A stretch of DNA of 41,403 nucleotides from Bacteroidota bacterium. GTDB taxonomy: Bacteria > Bacteroidota > Bacteroidia > Chitinophagales > Chitinophagaceae. Positions 16,783 to 25,109 of the stretch are shown here, piece after piece (the first letter of the stretch is position 1; every line of letters begins with the position of its first letter). Below the pieces are notes generated by a model, which was given only the letters and a program-made list of their open reading frames with translations, was not told the origin of the DNA and did not search any database. The DNA is taken from the NCBI GenBank assembly GCA_018268075.1, contig JAFDXH010000297.1, forward strand, positions 1 through 41,403. The letters are read 5' to 3'. The position numbers and the translations under genes are program-made.

Positions 16783-17448
16783 CTATAAATGAAGGCCTAT
16801 CCCAATTTTAAATGAACGATTATAAGCGTCTAAACTTTTGGAAGCATCTATTTTTTGTAATCCGTAATCATACGATCCGGAAATATACAATCCATTTGTA
16901 AACTCATATCCAAGGCCTATGGTAACTCCAGCATCCCATTTATTAAATTGTGATGTTGCATCTATGGTTTTGTTGAGAAGGTTTACACCAAACACGCCTG
17001 CTGTAGTTTTGAGGCTTGCATTAGTAAGGTAAGATATCTGTGGCCCGGCAAATACCTGCAACCCTTCCAGTTTTGCTTTAAGCAATACAGGTACATCTAT
17101 ATAATTAGTTTGAAGAACAGCTTTGGCATCAGCACCAATAAAATTGAGGCCCTTAGGGCTAAAAGACCCGGAAAACTCATACCCCTTTTGGGAATACATA
17201 ACTCCTGGAGCTAATGAAATGTTGGAGGCGATAGGTATATCAGCATTTAGCCCGGCATAGAAGCCAAGATGATTGCGTGTAGAAGCTATGCCATTTGTCA
17301 GATTTAATAGCCCATTTAAACTTTTGGCAGCATCACCCTGTACAGTTGAGTATGTTGCTCCAGCATCAATACCTACTTTAATGTTGGATTGGGCAAGCAA
17401 ATTTTCTGAAACCAAAATAAGGGATAGAAGTAGAATTTTATTTTTCAT
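16783..17448 (-). CDS. Outer-membrane beta-barrel (PorT-like) protein
   Basis: The 221-residue protein has a signal peptide (MKNKILLLSLILVSENLLAQ) ending in the AQS cut site typical of Bacteroidota. The mature chain has alternating strands, for example VGIDAGATYS, LGFYAGLNADIPI, LAPGVMYSQKGYEF, YIDVPVLLKAKL and LQVFAGPQISYLT, and ends in FKIGIGLHL, an aromatic-containing closing strand. This pattern fits the porin-like outer-membrane barrel family that also holds PorT; the DVPVLLK and GPQISYL segments are characteristic. Substrate or function is unknown. It appears to be a single-gene unit, and an unusual pair of inverted repeats follows its stop. Confidence 0.82.
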   Translation of the reverse strand: MKNKILLLSLILVSENLLAQSNIKVGIDAGATYSTVQGDAAKSLNGLLNLTNGIASTRNHLGFYAGLNADIPIASNISLAPGVMYSQKGYEFSGSFSPKGLNFIGADAKAVLQTNYIDVPVLLKAKLEGLQVFAGPQISYLTNASLKTTAGVFGVNLLNKTIDATSQFNKWDAGVTIGLGYEFTNGLYISGSYDYGLQKIDASKSLDAYNRSFKIGIGLHL

Positions 17449-17591
17449 ATTTATTTTGTCCCGGATTTTAAAGCCGGTTCATAATGATGAGAAATAAAAT
17501 ATAGAAGGAAGATTAATTGCTAATCAGTAAGGTTTTGTTAAACAGCATGTGCCAGCTATTATTGCAAATAGATAGGCAGGCGGATATAAAT

Positions 17592-17599
17592 TAATTTTG
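17592..17599 (+). promoter_or_regulatory. -7 promoter element of the SMUG2-type gene
   Basis: TAATTTTG matches TAnnTTTG exactly and ends only 4 bases before the ATG at 17604. Transcription would begin at or very near the start codon, suggesting a leaderless mRNA. No clear -33 element is seen. Confidence 0.45.
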
Positions 17600-17603
17600 C
17601 TTT

Positions 17604-18314
17604 ATGAAAACCTTTGCACAGAAGATCATAAAATTCAATAGCCAATTAGAATTTGATAGCGAATTGCCGGCAGGAATCAGGATTATGAATCCATTCAAAG
17701 AGAACAAAGATGCCGCTGAAATATCAAAGCAGTTTTATCAAAAATTTTATAGCGATACTAATAAGCGGCACCTTATTTTAGGCATTAACCCGGGGCGGTT
17801 TGGTGCAGGCGTTACAGGTATTCCTTTTACAGATACAAAGCGGCTCAGAGAGAATTGTGGTTTTGATTTTCCGGGCGTAAATACACATGAGCCTTCGGCA
17901 ACATTTATTTATGAAATGATAGAAGCTTACGGAGGTGTGGAAAAATTTTATAGCTCATTTTATATTCATTCTGCCTTTCCCCTTGGGTTTACAGCTATTA
18001 ATAAGAATGGTAAGGAGGTTAATTACAATTATTACGATAGTAGCGAGTTGTCAAATTCGGTATATGATGCGATTGTTAAGAATATTGAAATGCAAATAAA
18101 TATGGGTGTGTTTACAGATGTATGCTTTTGTTTTGGCACAGGTAAAAACGAAAAATTTCTAAATAAAATTAATCTGAAGTATGGCTTTTTTAAAAAAATA
18201 ATAGCGCTTGAGCATCCACGTTATATTATGCAATACAAATATTATTTTAGGGATAAGTATATTCAAAAGTATCTGGATGCTTTTAAAGTAATACAAACTG
18301 TGCATTCAAAATAG
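17604..18314 (+). CDS. SMUG2-type uracil-DNA glycosylase family protein (DUF4918)
   Basis: This 236-residue protein resembles the SMUG2/DUF4918 branch of the uracil-DNA glycosylase superfamily, which removes damaged bases such as uracil from DNA. The catalytic motif region LILGINPGRFGAGVTGIPF (about residues 57-75) and the HPRYIMQY segment near residue 205, matching the family's second motif, are visible. ATG at 17604 fits. It is a single gene on the plus strand between minus-strand genes, with a promoter element almost touching the start codon. The family assignment rests on motif memory; base specificity cannot be read from the sequence. Confidence 0.8.
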   Translation: MKTFAQKIIKFNSQLEFDSELPAGIRIMNPFKENKDAAEISKQFYQKFYSDTNKRHLILGINPGRFGAGVTGIPFTDTKRLRENCGFDFPGVNTHEPSATFIYEMIEAYGGVEKFYSSFYIHSAFPLGFTAINKNGKEVNYNYYDSSELSNSVYDAIVKNIEMQINMGVFTDVCFCFGTGKNEKFLNKINLKYGFFKKIIALEHPRYIMQYKYYFRDKYIQKYLDAFKVIQTVHSK

Positions 18315-18354
18315 TTCAAATGGAAATTCAATTCGGCAAACGAAAAAAAAGTTG

Positions 18355-18648
18355 TTATACTACTTCCTTATCAAGCAATCTTTCCATCTTTATCAGGGCA
18401 TCAACTATATCTTGTGATATTTCATTTTTATTTTCCTTTACCTCTGTCGCATACCAGATTAGCACCATTGAAATGTAATCCTGCATATCCTTTCCTGCAA
18501 ATTGAGTTCTGAAGTCTATGATTTTGTCATTAATAGTTTTAAGTGTACTCCGGATTACTTCCTCGTCTTTGGCCAGAATTTTTATTCGATAGTTGCGATC
18601 GCCTATTACAATATTTAAAGGGATCAATGAATCTTTTTGCATGATCAT
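18355..18648 (-). CDS. zapA: Cell division protein ZapA
   Basis: ZapA binds FtsZ and promotes bundling of Z-ring filaments. From ATG at 18648 the product has 97 residues: an N-terminal FtsZ-binding head (LIPLNIVIGDRNYRIKI) followed by helical and coiled-coil sequence. This start is chosen because its ATG overlaps the TGA of the upstream gene (ATGA), a typical coupling arrangement; an ATG 6 bases later is also possible. It is the last gene of the pheT cluster. Sequence similarity among ZapA proteins is low, so the call depends on the head motif, length and position after pheT, which is a common ZapA location. Confidence 0.85.
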   Translation of the reverse strand: MIMQKDSLIPLNIVIGDRNYRIKILAKDEEVIRSTLKTINDKIIDFRTQFAGKDMQDYISMVLIWYATEVKENKNEISQDIVDALIKMERLLDKEVV

Positions 18649-18935
18649 TTGTTTAGATGGGCTATACAATGTTCAATAGCCTTAATATATTGATTGATGC
18701 TTTTTTCAAATCTTGCCTTTTCTTCTCCCATTAATGTTCCTGATGAGGATTTCAAAATATTTAATTGTTGCACCAAATTTTCATTGGAAGATTTATGATG
18801 ATTATTTTCTTTTTCTTTTTCTTCCAACTGTGATTTAAGGCGTGTATTTTCTCTGGTAAGTACCTGATAGTTTTTGATGAGCGTCTTTAATTTAGCCTCA
18901 ATACTTGCTATATGGTCATTTATATTATCCTGCAT
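18645..18935 (-). CDS. Small coiled-coil protein, possibly ZapB-like
   Basis: The 96-residue product is almost entirely helical coiled coil, with heptad-like spacing through residues 10-55 (IEAKLKTLIKNYQVLTREN, LKSQLEEKEKEN) and a second helix at 65-95. It has no signal peptide. The ATG at 18935 lies within the end of pheT (11-base overlap), and its stop overlaps the zapA start, so the three genes are tightly coupled. ZapB is a small coiled-coil partner of ZapA in enterobacteria; the neighbour and shape suggest a similar role here, but I see no sequence motif that proves it. Confidence 0.75.
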   Translation of the reverse strand: MQDNINDHIASIEAKLKTLIKNYQVLTRENTRLKSQLEEKEKENNHHKSSNENLVQQLNILKSSSGTLMGEEKARFEKSINQYIKAIEHCIAHLNK

Positions 18936-21378
18936 TTGTCCTTATGCTTGCATTTTGGTTTTTTTCCAGAGCGTGGATAATCTGTTGCATCATTTTATCT
19001 GTTTCCTTATCTGTCAGTGTTTTTTCTCTATCGCCAAATGTAAATGAAATGGCCAGCGATTTTTTTTCTTCACCTATTTTTTCGCCCTCATAAAAATCGA
19101 ATAATTTCCAATCCTTTAGCTGAGAAATCTTTAAATTTTTAATTTCGTTTGTTATTTGCTGATAGGAGCAAGATTTGGGCAAAACCATGGAAAGATCGCG
19201 ATGCACCTGTGGAAATTTCGATACAGGGGCATACTCCATTTTGTCATTAGCTCCAAGACTGAGTATTTTTTCCCAATCAAAATTGATAAAAAATACAGGT
19301 TGTTTTATAGAGAATATTTCAAGTTTGTTTTTTCTGATACTCCCTACTGTTGCTACAGTTTCTTCTGTTGCTTTGATGGAAAAACCTGGTGAAAGCCATT
19401 CATCGTCTTCGGAGTGAAATTGGTAATCTGCAATTCCTGCGATGGAAAAGATAGCATCACAAATTCCTTTAGCATAAAAAATATCTGCTTTCTTAGAGCT
19501 TTTATTCCATCCAGACCAAGAAGTGTCGCCGGTAATCAATAAACTAAAATTTTCTTTTTCAACATAACCTTCTTTCATCAGAAAGTAGGTCTTGCCAAAT
19601 TCGGCAAACTTCAGAGATGCTTGTTGCCTGTTAAGGTTGTAAGCAATACTTTCCAATCCGGTAGGCACCATAGAAGGCCGCATTATATCGAGTCCTTCAC
19701 TAAGGCTATTGATTATTTTTACAGAATGAAGTTGAGAGGTCTCTGAAAAATATTTGCTGTTAGTAATAGAATTGGTAAAAATTTCACTGAAGCCGTTGCC
19801 CGTGAGCCAGCTCCATATTTGATGTTTTCTATGGTCGGCAACACTGTTTTTCTCTAATGCAGGTGACATAGTGATGGCGGTAGGAATTTCTACCTGATCC
19901 AGTCCATCAATGCGCATGATCTCTTCAATGATATCTACCGGTAACTGTATGTCCGGATTGCTGAATGGAACTTGTACACAAAGGTCATCTGCACCTTCTT
20001 TTATTATTTTAAAATTCAGGGCTCTTAGAATATTTTTTACGGTTTCTGCATGATAATTTTTTCCACTGATCTTTTTTAAATAAAAATTGCTGAGGGTAAT
20101 TTCGTGAGGTATTCTTGGCTGAGTATAAATATCGGTAAGGTCTTTTGATAATTGGCCACCAGTAATCTCTTGTATCAAAGCGGCTGCACGTTTTAAAACG
20201 GCTACTGTATTTTCTATATTTACTCCTTTTTCGAAACGGATAGCGGCATCTGTTCTTTGTCCATGGTTTACCAATGAGCGCCTGATAGCTGAGGCATTGA
20301 ATACTGCACTTTCCAGAAAAATTTCTGTTGTTTGCGGTTGAACCCCACTATGTGCCCCGCCTATTATACCGGCAACGCAAAGTGGATTTTTTTCGCCATC
20401 ACAGATCATTATATCATTTGAATCTAATTTTATTTCAGATCCATCAAGTATAGTAAAGGGTGTGCCCTGCGGAAGCTGACTTACTATAATTCTATTGCCT
20501 TTGATTTTTTGCGCATCAAAAGCATGTAGTGGCTGCCCTGTTTCATGTAAAATGAAATTGGTAATATCCACCACATTATTTATAGGTTTGAGGCCTATAC
20601 TTTTTAATTTATTCTGTAACCACGTAGGGGATTCACTTATTTTTATTCCTGATATTTCAATTCCTGCATATCTTTCACAAAGCGCAGTTTCAACACTGAT
20701 ATCAATAGATTTTATATTGCTGCCTTCCTTGTAGTTTTTTCCAAGGGGAGTTAATACCTTAAATTCCTTTTTAAAATGATGCGACAAATAGGCACAAATA
20801 TCTTTTGCTACTCCTATATGGCTCATTGCATCCATTCTATTGGGTGTAAGCCCTATTTCAAATACATAATCCTCATATACATCATAAATTTCTGAAGCAG
20901 GTATTCCAATCTTTGTTTTTTCAGGCAATACAATTATCCCTGCATGGCTTGAGCCCAAACCCAATTCATCTTCCGCGCACAACATTCCATTGCTTTCTAC
21001 ACCACGAATACTTACCTTATTGATTGTAAGAGAATTTTTTCCTTTGGGAAAAATAGTACTTCCAGGTAAGGCCACCACTACTTTTTGACCTGCCGCAACA
21101 TTGGGTGCGCCGCATACAATGTTTAGTATCTTGTCTTCACTCACCTGCACTTCAGTAACCTTTAGCTTATCTGCATCTGGATGTTTTGTGCAGGAAACAA
21201 CATAGCCGGTGACTACCCCTTCAAGATTGCCTTTTATTGATTCAAAATGTTCTATCTGCTCTACTTCAAGCCCCACCTGTGTAAGAATATCGCCAATTTT
21301 TATGGGATTCTCTATGATGTTTTTTATACTAACATCACCCGGCAGGTAGTCCATTAACCACTTATAACTAATCTTCAT
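18925..21378 (-). CDS. pheT: Phenylalanyl-tRNA synthetase beta subunit
   Basis: PheT is the large subunit of the heterotetrameric enzyme that charges tRNA-Phe. The 817-residue length is normal. The start MKISYKWLMDYLPGD is typical. An EMAP/OB-fold tRNA-binding domain follows (about residues 40-150, with VVSCTKHPDADKLKVTEV and IVCGAPNVAAGQKV). The B3/B4 editing region contains GLTPNRMDAMSHIGVA, and the B5 domain includes VDIIEEIMRIDGLDQ. The C-terminal anticodon-binding FDX-ACB domain includes SKFPQVHRDLSMVLPK and FTFGDREKTLTDKE. pheS is not adjacent, as in many Bacteroidota. A good promoter lies upstream, and two small coiled-coil division-type genes overlap its end. Confidence 0.97.
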   Translation of the reverse strand: MKISYKWLMDYLPGDVSIKNIIENPIKIGDILTQVGLEVEQIEHFESIKGNLEGVVTGYVVSCTKHPDADKLKVTEVQVSEDKILNIVCGAPNVAAGQKVVVALPGSTIFPKGKNSLTINKVSIRGVESNGMLCAEDELGLGSSHAGIIVLPEKTKIGIPASEIYDVYEDYVFEIGLTPNRMDAMSHIGVAKDICAYLSHHFKKEFKVLTPLGKNYKEGSNIKSIDISVETALCERYAGIEISGIKISESPTWLQNKLKSIGLKPINNVVDITNFILHETGQPLHAFDAQKIKGNRIIVSQLPQGTPFTILDGSEIKLDSNDIMICDGEKNPLCVAGIIGGAHSGVQPQTTEIFLESAVFNASAIRRSLVNHGQRTDAAIRFEKGVNIENTVAVLKRAAALIQEITGGQLSKDLTDIYTQPRIPHEITLSNFYLKKISGKNYHAETVKNILRALNFKIIKEGADDLCVQVPFSNPDIQLPVDIIEEIMRIDGLDQVEIPTAITMSPALEKNSVADHRKHQIWSWLTGNGFSEIFTNSITNSKYFSETSQLHSVKIINSLSEGLDIMRPSMVPTGLESIAYNLNRQQASLKFAEFGKTYFLMKEGYVEKENFSLLITGDTSWSGWNKSSKKADIFYAKGICDAIFSIAGIADYQFHSEDDEWLSPGFSIKATEETVATVGSIRKNKLEIFSIKQPVFFINFDWEKILSLGANDKMEYAPVSKFPQVHRDLSMVLPKSCSYQQITNEIKNLKISQLKDWKLFDFYEGEKIGEEKKSLAISFTFGDREKTLTDKETDKMMQQIIHALEKNQNASIRTNAG

Positions 21379-21395
21379 ATTTTTTTAATATCTGC

Positions 21396-21425
21396 CAAAA
21401 ATAATACACAATGAACGATGGGCAA
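21396..21425 (-). promoter_or_regulatory. Promoter of the pheT cluster
   Basis: On the minus strand the -7 element TATTTTTG (21396-21403) matches TAnnTTTG exactly. A TTG (21423-21425) lies 19 bases upstream, the preferred spacing for the Bacteroidota -33 element. The start of transcription would be near 21390. Confidence 0.65.
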
Positions 21426-21757
21426 TAAAATTGAATTTTTTTATAACATATTTTATTCCGTCTAATAAGGCAAAAAGGTTATAGCTGAAATAATATGGGG
21501 TGTCAACTTGTGCAGTTTGCAGTGCTAAGTTTGCTACTTTTTTAAGTATTATCTGTAGGCTGAATTTATTGGATTATTTCAAAATTATTTTCTGGAAAAT
21601 GATAGGCGTATGGTTGATAGATTTATCAAAATTGCCCCTTTGTATAGGCGACTTTAGGTACATTATTTTTTGAGTTATTCTGTTTTTTATTCTATTTTTT
21701 TTTGTTAACATCTCATTGTTTATAAAGGCGTATTTTATAAGTAAAATTTTTTTATTT

Positions 21758-21809
21758 TGTGGATAAGGCAGGTGTCAATGTGAATAGTCAATTGCAAGTA
21801 TGTGAATAA
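21758..21809 (-). promoter_or_regulatory. Cluster of three DnaA boxes upstream of dnaB
   Basis: Three same-direction boxes occur at 21758-21766 (minus strand TTATCCACA, the perfect consensus), 21779-21787 (CTATTCACA, one mismatch to TTWTNCACA) and 21801-21809 (TTATTCACA, a full match). The starts are 21 and 22 bases apart, about two helical turns. The 80 bases to the left are extremely AT-rich. This is the main content of the 568-base gap between pheT and dnaB. It may be a DnaA-controlled dnaB promoter or part of the chromosome origin. Confidence 0.55.
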
Positions 21810-21874
21810 CAGTGTGAGCCAAAAAGGTATAAATATAGAAACTAATTCCTTTTTTAATATCACCGAATGTCCAT

Positions 21875-21882
21875 TACCTTAG
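21875..21882 (+). promoter_or_regulatory. Possible -7 promoter element for dnaB
   Basis: TACCTTAG is close to TAnnTTTG (one mismatch) and lies 64 bases before the dnaB ATG, 65 bases after the last DnaA box. A T-run at 21850-21856 could act as -33. The same TACCTTAG occurs upstream of the HerA-like gene at 25088. Confidence 0.4.
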
Positions 21883-21946
21883 CCGCCCACATGACCAAAA
21901 TAAACCTGATTTATTAAATAAAAATATAAAGTGACCTTACACAACA

Positions 21947-23506
21947 ATGGATCTTACCAACCTAAATAAAGATAGAAAAGCAAGAAGAAAAACTGGCGCA
22001 CCCGAAGTAGGAAGCCTTATGTATGGAAAGGTGCCTCCGCAGGCAAAAGACTTGGAGGAAGCTGTGTTAGGCGCTGTGATGCTCGAAAAAAATGCTTTTG
22101 ATATTGTAGTTGAAATATTGAAACCTCAGTGTTTTTATGTAGAAGCACACCAACTGATCTTTAGTGCAATGCAGGGACTTCAGCAAAAAAATTCTCCGAT
22201 TGATTTATTGACAGTAGTAGAAGAATTAAGATTAAGAGAGGAGCTTGAACTGGCAGGGGGTGCTTTTTATATTACAAAGCTTACCAATACAGTGGTTTCA
22301 TCGGCTAATATAGAATTTCATGCAAGGATTATTCTTCAAAAATTTATACAAAGAGATCTTATAAGAATCAGTTCTGAAACAATAGGAGACGCTTATGAAG
22401 ACAGTACTGATGTATTTGATTTGCTAGATCATGCCGAAAGTAAACTGTTTGAAATAACAAATAACTACTTAAAAAGGGACTATGCAAGTATTGACTCTGT
22501 GATTGTAAAAACTTTGCAGCGAATAGAAGACCTGCGTACCCGGCAAGATGAAATAACCGGCGTGCCCTCCGGCTTTGCCAAAATGGATCAATTAACTTTT
22601 GGGTGGCAACCAAGCGACCTTATAATACTGGCTGCCAGGCCATCTATGGGTAAAACAGCATTTGCATTAAACCTGGCACGAAATGCAGCATTGCATCCCA
22701 CAAAGCCTACACCAGTTGCAATCTTCTCACTTGAGATGAGTGCCAGTCAGTTGGTACAAAGAATTTTAAGTGCAGAGAGTGAAATATGGTTGGAGAAAAT
22801 TTCCAGAGGTAGGCTCGAAGAACACGAAATGGCTCAATTAAACAAAAAGGGGATCGAACGACTTATATCAGCACCTATTCATATTGACGATTCTGCTGCA
22901 TTAAATATTTTTGAATTAAGAGCCAAATGCAGACGACTAAAAAATAAACATAATGTAGGCCTTATTATTATTGATTACCTGCAATTGATGAGTGGCACTG
23001 GTGAAAATAGAAATGCGAACCGCGAACAAGAAATAAGTAGGATATCGCGCGATCTGAAAGGCCTGGCAAAAGAATTAAATGTGCCCATAATAGCGCTAAG
23101 CCAGCTAAGCAGGGAAGTAGAAAAAAGAAAGGAATCCAATAAAATACCACAATTAAGTGATTTGCGTGAATCAGGTGCAATCGAGCAGGATGCAGATCTT
23201 GTAATGTTTTTATACAGGCCTGAGTACAATGAAATAACTACCAATGAAATGGGCGAGAGTACAAGAGGGCTTACTCATGTAAAAATTGCAAAACACAGAA
23301 ATGGGCAATTAGATACGATTAATCTCAAAGCACTTTTACATATTCAAAAGTTTGTAGATAGTGATGAATTGAATATCGAAGAGGCATTTCCTAAAGGAGG
23401 TAATTGGAAGTCAGTAAAGGATGCAGATGAGCAAGGGGCTCGTCTTTATATTCAAAAAGGTAGTAAAATGAATGATGGTGAGTTTGATGATGAAACTCCT
23501 TTTTAA
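21947..23506 (+). CDS. dnaB: Replicative DNA helicase DnaB
   Basis: DnaB is the hexameric helicase that unwinds DNA at the replication fork. The 519-residue protein has the N-terminal primase-interaction domain (about residues 30-135, with VPPQAKDLEEAVLGAVM) and a linker. The RecA-like domain follows, with Walker A ARPSMGKTAFALNLA (Lys236) and Walker B IIIDYLQLMSG, and contains LSQLSREVEKR and SDLRESGAIEQDADLVMFL, the family signatures. No intein interrupts the P-loop. The N-terminal 25 residues are basic and probably disordered. It starts a plus-strand unit with rsmE 28 bases downstream, and is preceded by a long gap containing DnaA boxes. Confidence 0.97.
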   Translation: MDLTNLNKDRKARRKTGAPEVGSLMYGKVPPQAKDLEEAVLGAVMLEKNAFDIVVEILKPQCFYVEAHQLIFSAMQGLQQKNSPIDLLTVVEELRLREELELAGGAFYITKLTNTVVSSANIEFHARIILQKFIQRDLIRISSETIGDAYEDSTDVFDLLDHAESKLFEITNNYLKRDYASIDSVIVKTLQRIEDLRTRQDEITGVPSGFAKMDQLTFGWQPSDLIILAARPSMGKTAFALNLARNAALHPTKPTPVAIFSLEMSASQLVQRILSAESEIWLEKISRGRLEEHEMAQLNKKGIERLISAPIHIDDSAALNIFELRAKCRRLKNKHNVGLIIIDYLQLMSGTGENRNANREQEISRISRDLKGLAKELNVPIIALSQLSREVEKRKESNKIPQLSDLRESGAIEQDADLVMFLYRPEYNEITTNEMGESTRGLTHVKIAKHRNGQLDTINLKALLHIQKFVDSDELNIEEAFPKGGNWKSVKDADEQGARLYIQKGSKMNDGEFDDETPF

Positions 23507-23534
23507 TGGATTAACCCGGCAATAAGGTATTATT

Positions 23535-24242
23535 ATGCAGTCGCATTTTTTTTTCTTGAACCATATTCCTCAAACTGATCATGTTATTTTGGATGAGGCA
23601 TCTTCTCACCATTTGTACAGAGTGCTAAGAATGATGGCAGGAGAAAAAATAGTGCTCACCAATGGCAAAGGGATTCTTGCAGAAGCAATCATTACTACAC
23701 CTCACAAGTCCAAAAGCGAAATTCAGATTCTGGAACAAAAAGAAATTCCTTTTATCCTGCCATCGGTTACCATTGCCATTTCACCTATCAAGAATGTTTC
23801 AAGGTTTGAGTGGTTTATAGAAAAATGCTCTGAATTGGGTATTCAAAAAATTATTCCAATCATTTGTGACCGCACAGAGAAGATTAACTTCAAGCAAGAG
23901 CGGCTACTCAATATTCTCAAAAGTGGCTTATTGCAAAGTAAGCAGGCTTGGATGCCGGAACTTTTGCCTACTGAAAGGTTTAAAAATATAATGAGCCACC
24001 TATGCGAAAAAAAGCGATTTATAGCTCATTGTAATCCAGACGAAAATAAAATATTAATACCATGCAATTTGAAAAAAGAAGAATCCCGAATTATTTTGAT
24101 AGGGCCTGAGGGCGATTTTTCTGATGAAGAAATAAATATTGCTAAATCAAATGATTTTATGGGCGTTTCACTTGGCCCTTCTGTATTAAGAACAGAAACC
24201 GCAGGCATTGCTGCTGCGGTTCTCTTGAGACAAAGTCATTAA
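23535..24242 (+). CDS. rsmE: 16S rRNA (uracil-1498-N3)-methyltransferase RsmE
   Basis: RsmE methylates U1498 of 16S rRNA using S-adenosylmethionine. The 235-residue protein has the N-terminal PUA-like part (HHLYRVLRMMAGEKIVLTNGKG) and the SPOUT methyltransferase domain. That domain includes the central segment RFEWFIEKCSELGIQKIIP and the C-terminal knot LIGPEGDFSDEEI with LGPSVLRTETAGIAA, which binds the cofactor. The start ATG at 23535 follows dnaB by 28 bases, so the two are probably co-transcribed. The gene ends 8 bases before the convergent response regulator stop. Confidence 0.94.
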   Translation: MQSHFFFLNHIPQTDHVILDEASSHHLYRVLRMMAGEKIVLTNGKGILAEAIITTPHKSKSEIQILEQKEIPFILPSVTIAISPIKNVSRFEWFIEKCSELGIQKIIPIICDRTEKINFKQERLLNILKSGLLQSKQAWMPELLPTERFKNIMSHLCEKKRFIAHCNPDENKILIPCNLKKEESRIILIGPEGDFSDEEINIAKSNDFMGVSLGPSVLRTETAGIAAAVLLRQSH

Positions 24243-24250
24243 TTTTTATT

Positions 24251-24952
24251 TTAATCTTCTTTTACTACCAATCTGAATCCATTTCCGTGAATATTTACAA
24301 TTTCGAGATTGCTGTCACTTTTCAGGTATTTTCTAAGCTTGGCAATGTAAACGTCCATACTACGACCATTGAAATAGGTGTCGCTACCCCAAATTCTTTT
24401 CAATGCATTCTCCCTGGGCAATAAATCGTTTTTATATTCCGCAAGCATTTTTAGTAATTCATTTTCTTTGGGTGATAGCGTTTGCACTTCGTCATCCACA
24501 GAAAGCTGCCTAAGTCTTGGATTAAAATGATACTTTCCAAGATCATACTCAGCATTGGCTTCTTCTTTATGCAATTCTTCATTTCTTTTAAGAATGGCTT
24601 TTATTTTGTGTAATAATACATCGCTGTCGAAGGGCTTAGTTATATAATCGTCTGCCCCCAGCTTATATCCTTTGATTATATCTTCCTTCATTGTCTTTGC
24701 AGAAAGGAAAAATAAAGGCATATCAGGATCTACATTTCTTATTTCTTCTGCTACTGTAAAGCCATCCATATTGGGCATCATTACATCTAACAGGCATAAG
24801 TCAAACTTTTCTCTTTGGAAAGCAGCTAATCCAAGCCTTCCATCACGCTCAAGCACTATATCATAATCATTCAGTTCAAGGTAATTTTTTAAGACCATTC
24901 CAAGATTTGGGTCATCTTCGCAAATAAGAATTTTTGGCTTTTTACTTTCCAT
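24251..24952 (-). CDS. OmpR/PhoB-type response regulator
   Basis: The 233-residue protein has a receiver domain (residues about 6-122) with the acidic pocket EDD (12-14), phospho-acceptor Asp56 in LCLLDVMMP, the conserved Ser84 in LSAKT and Lys106 in TKPF. A winged-helix DNA-binding domain follows (about 138-230), with LSPKENELLKML and GRSMDVYIAKLRKYL. This is the RprY-like type common in Bacteroidota. No histidine kinase lies beside it; the neighbours are rsmE and a HerA-like gene, so its partner is elsewhere. The gap to the divergent gene contains a 14-base palindrome that could be a binding site. Confidence 0.92.
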   Translation of the reverse strand: MESKKPKILICEDDPNLGMVLKNYLELNDYDIVLERDGRLGLAAFQREKFDLCLLDVMMPNMDGFTVAEEIRNVDPDMPLFFLSAKTMKEDIIKGYKLGADDYITKPFDSDVLLHKIKAILKRNEELHKEEANAEYDLGKYHFNPRLRQLSVDDEVQTLSPKENELLKMLAEYKNDLLPRENALKRIWGSDTYFNGRSMDVYIAKLRKYLKSDSNLEIVNIHGNGFRLVVKED

Positions 24953-25042
24953 TTTGTTTAAAATTTATTTAAGATAAAGATATTTACAATTTATTAGAAT
25001 TCTTTTACATAATTAATGCCATAATCAATTACGTTAAAAATC

Positions 25043-25056
25043 AACTTTTAAAAGTT
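25043..25056. promoter_or_regulatory. 14-base perfect palindrome in a divergent promoter region
   Basis: AACTTTTAAAAGTT is a perfect palindrome between the response regulator (start 24952) and the HerA-like gene (start 25110). It lies about 30 bases upstream of a TACCTTAG promoter element. It may be an operator, though such AT-rich palindromes also arise by chance. Confidence 0.35.
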
Positions 25057-25087
25057 AACACAAACCTATTTTTTAAATTGTACTCAT

Positions 25088-25095
25088 TACCTTAG
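25088..25095 (+). promoter_or_regulatory. Possible -7 promoter element for the HerA-like gene
   Basis: TACCTTAG is one mismatch from TAnnTTTG and ends 14 bases before the ATG at 25110. No good -33 element is visible. Confidence 0.4.
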
Positions 25096-25109
25096 GTTAA
25101 AAAACAAAG

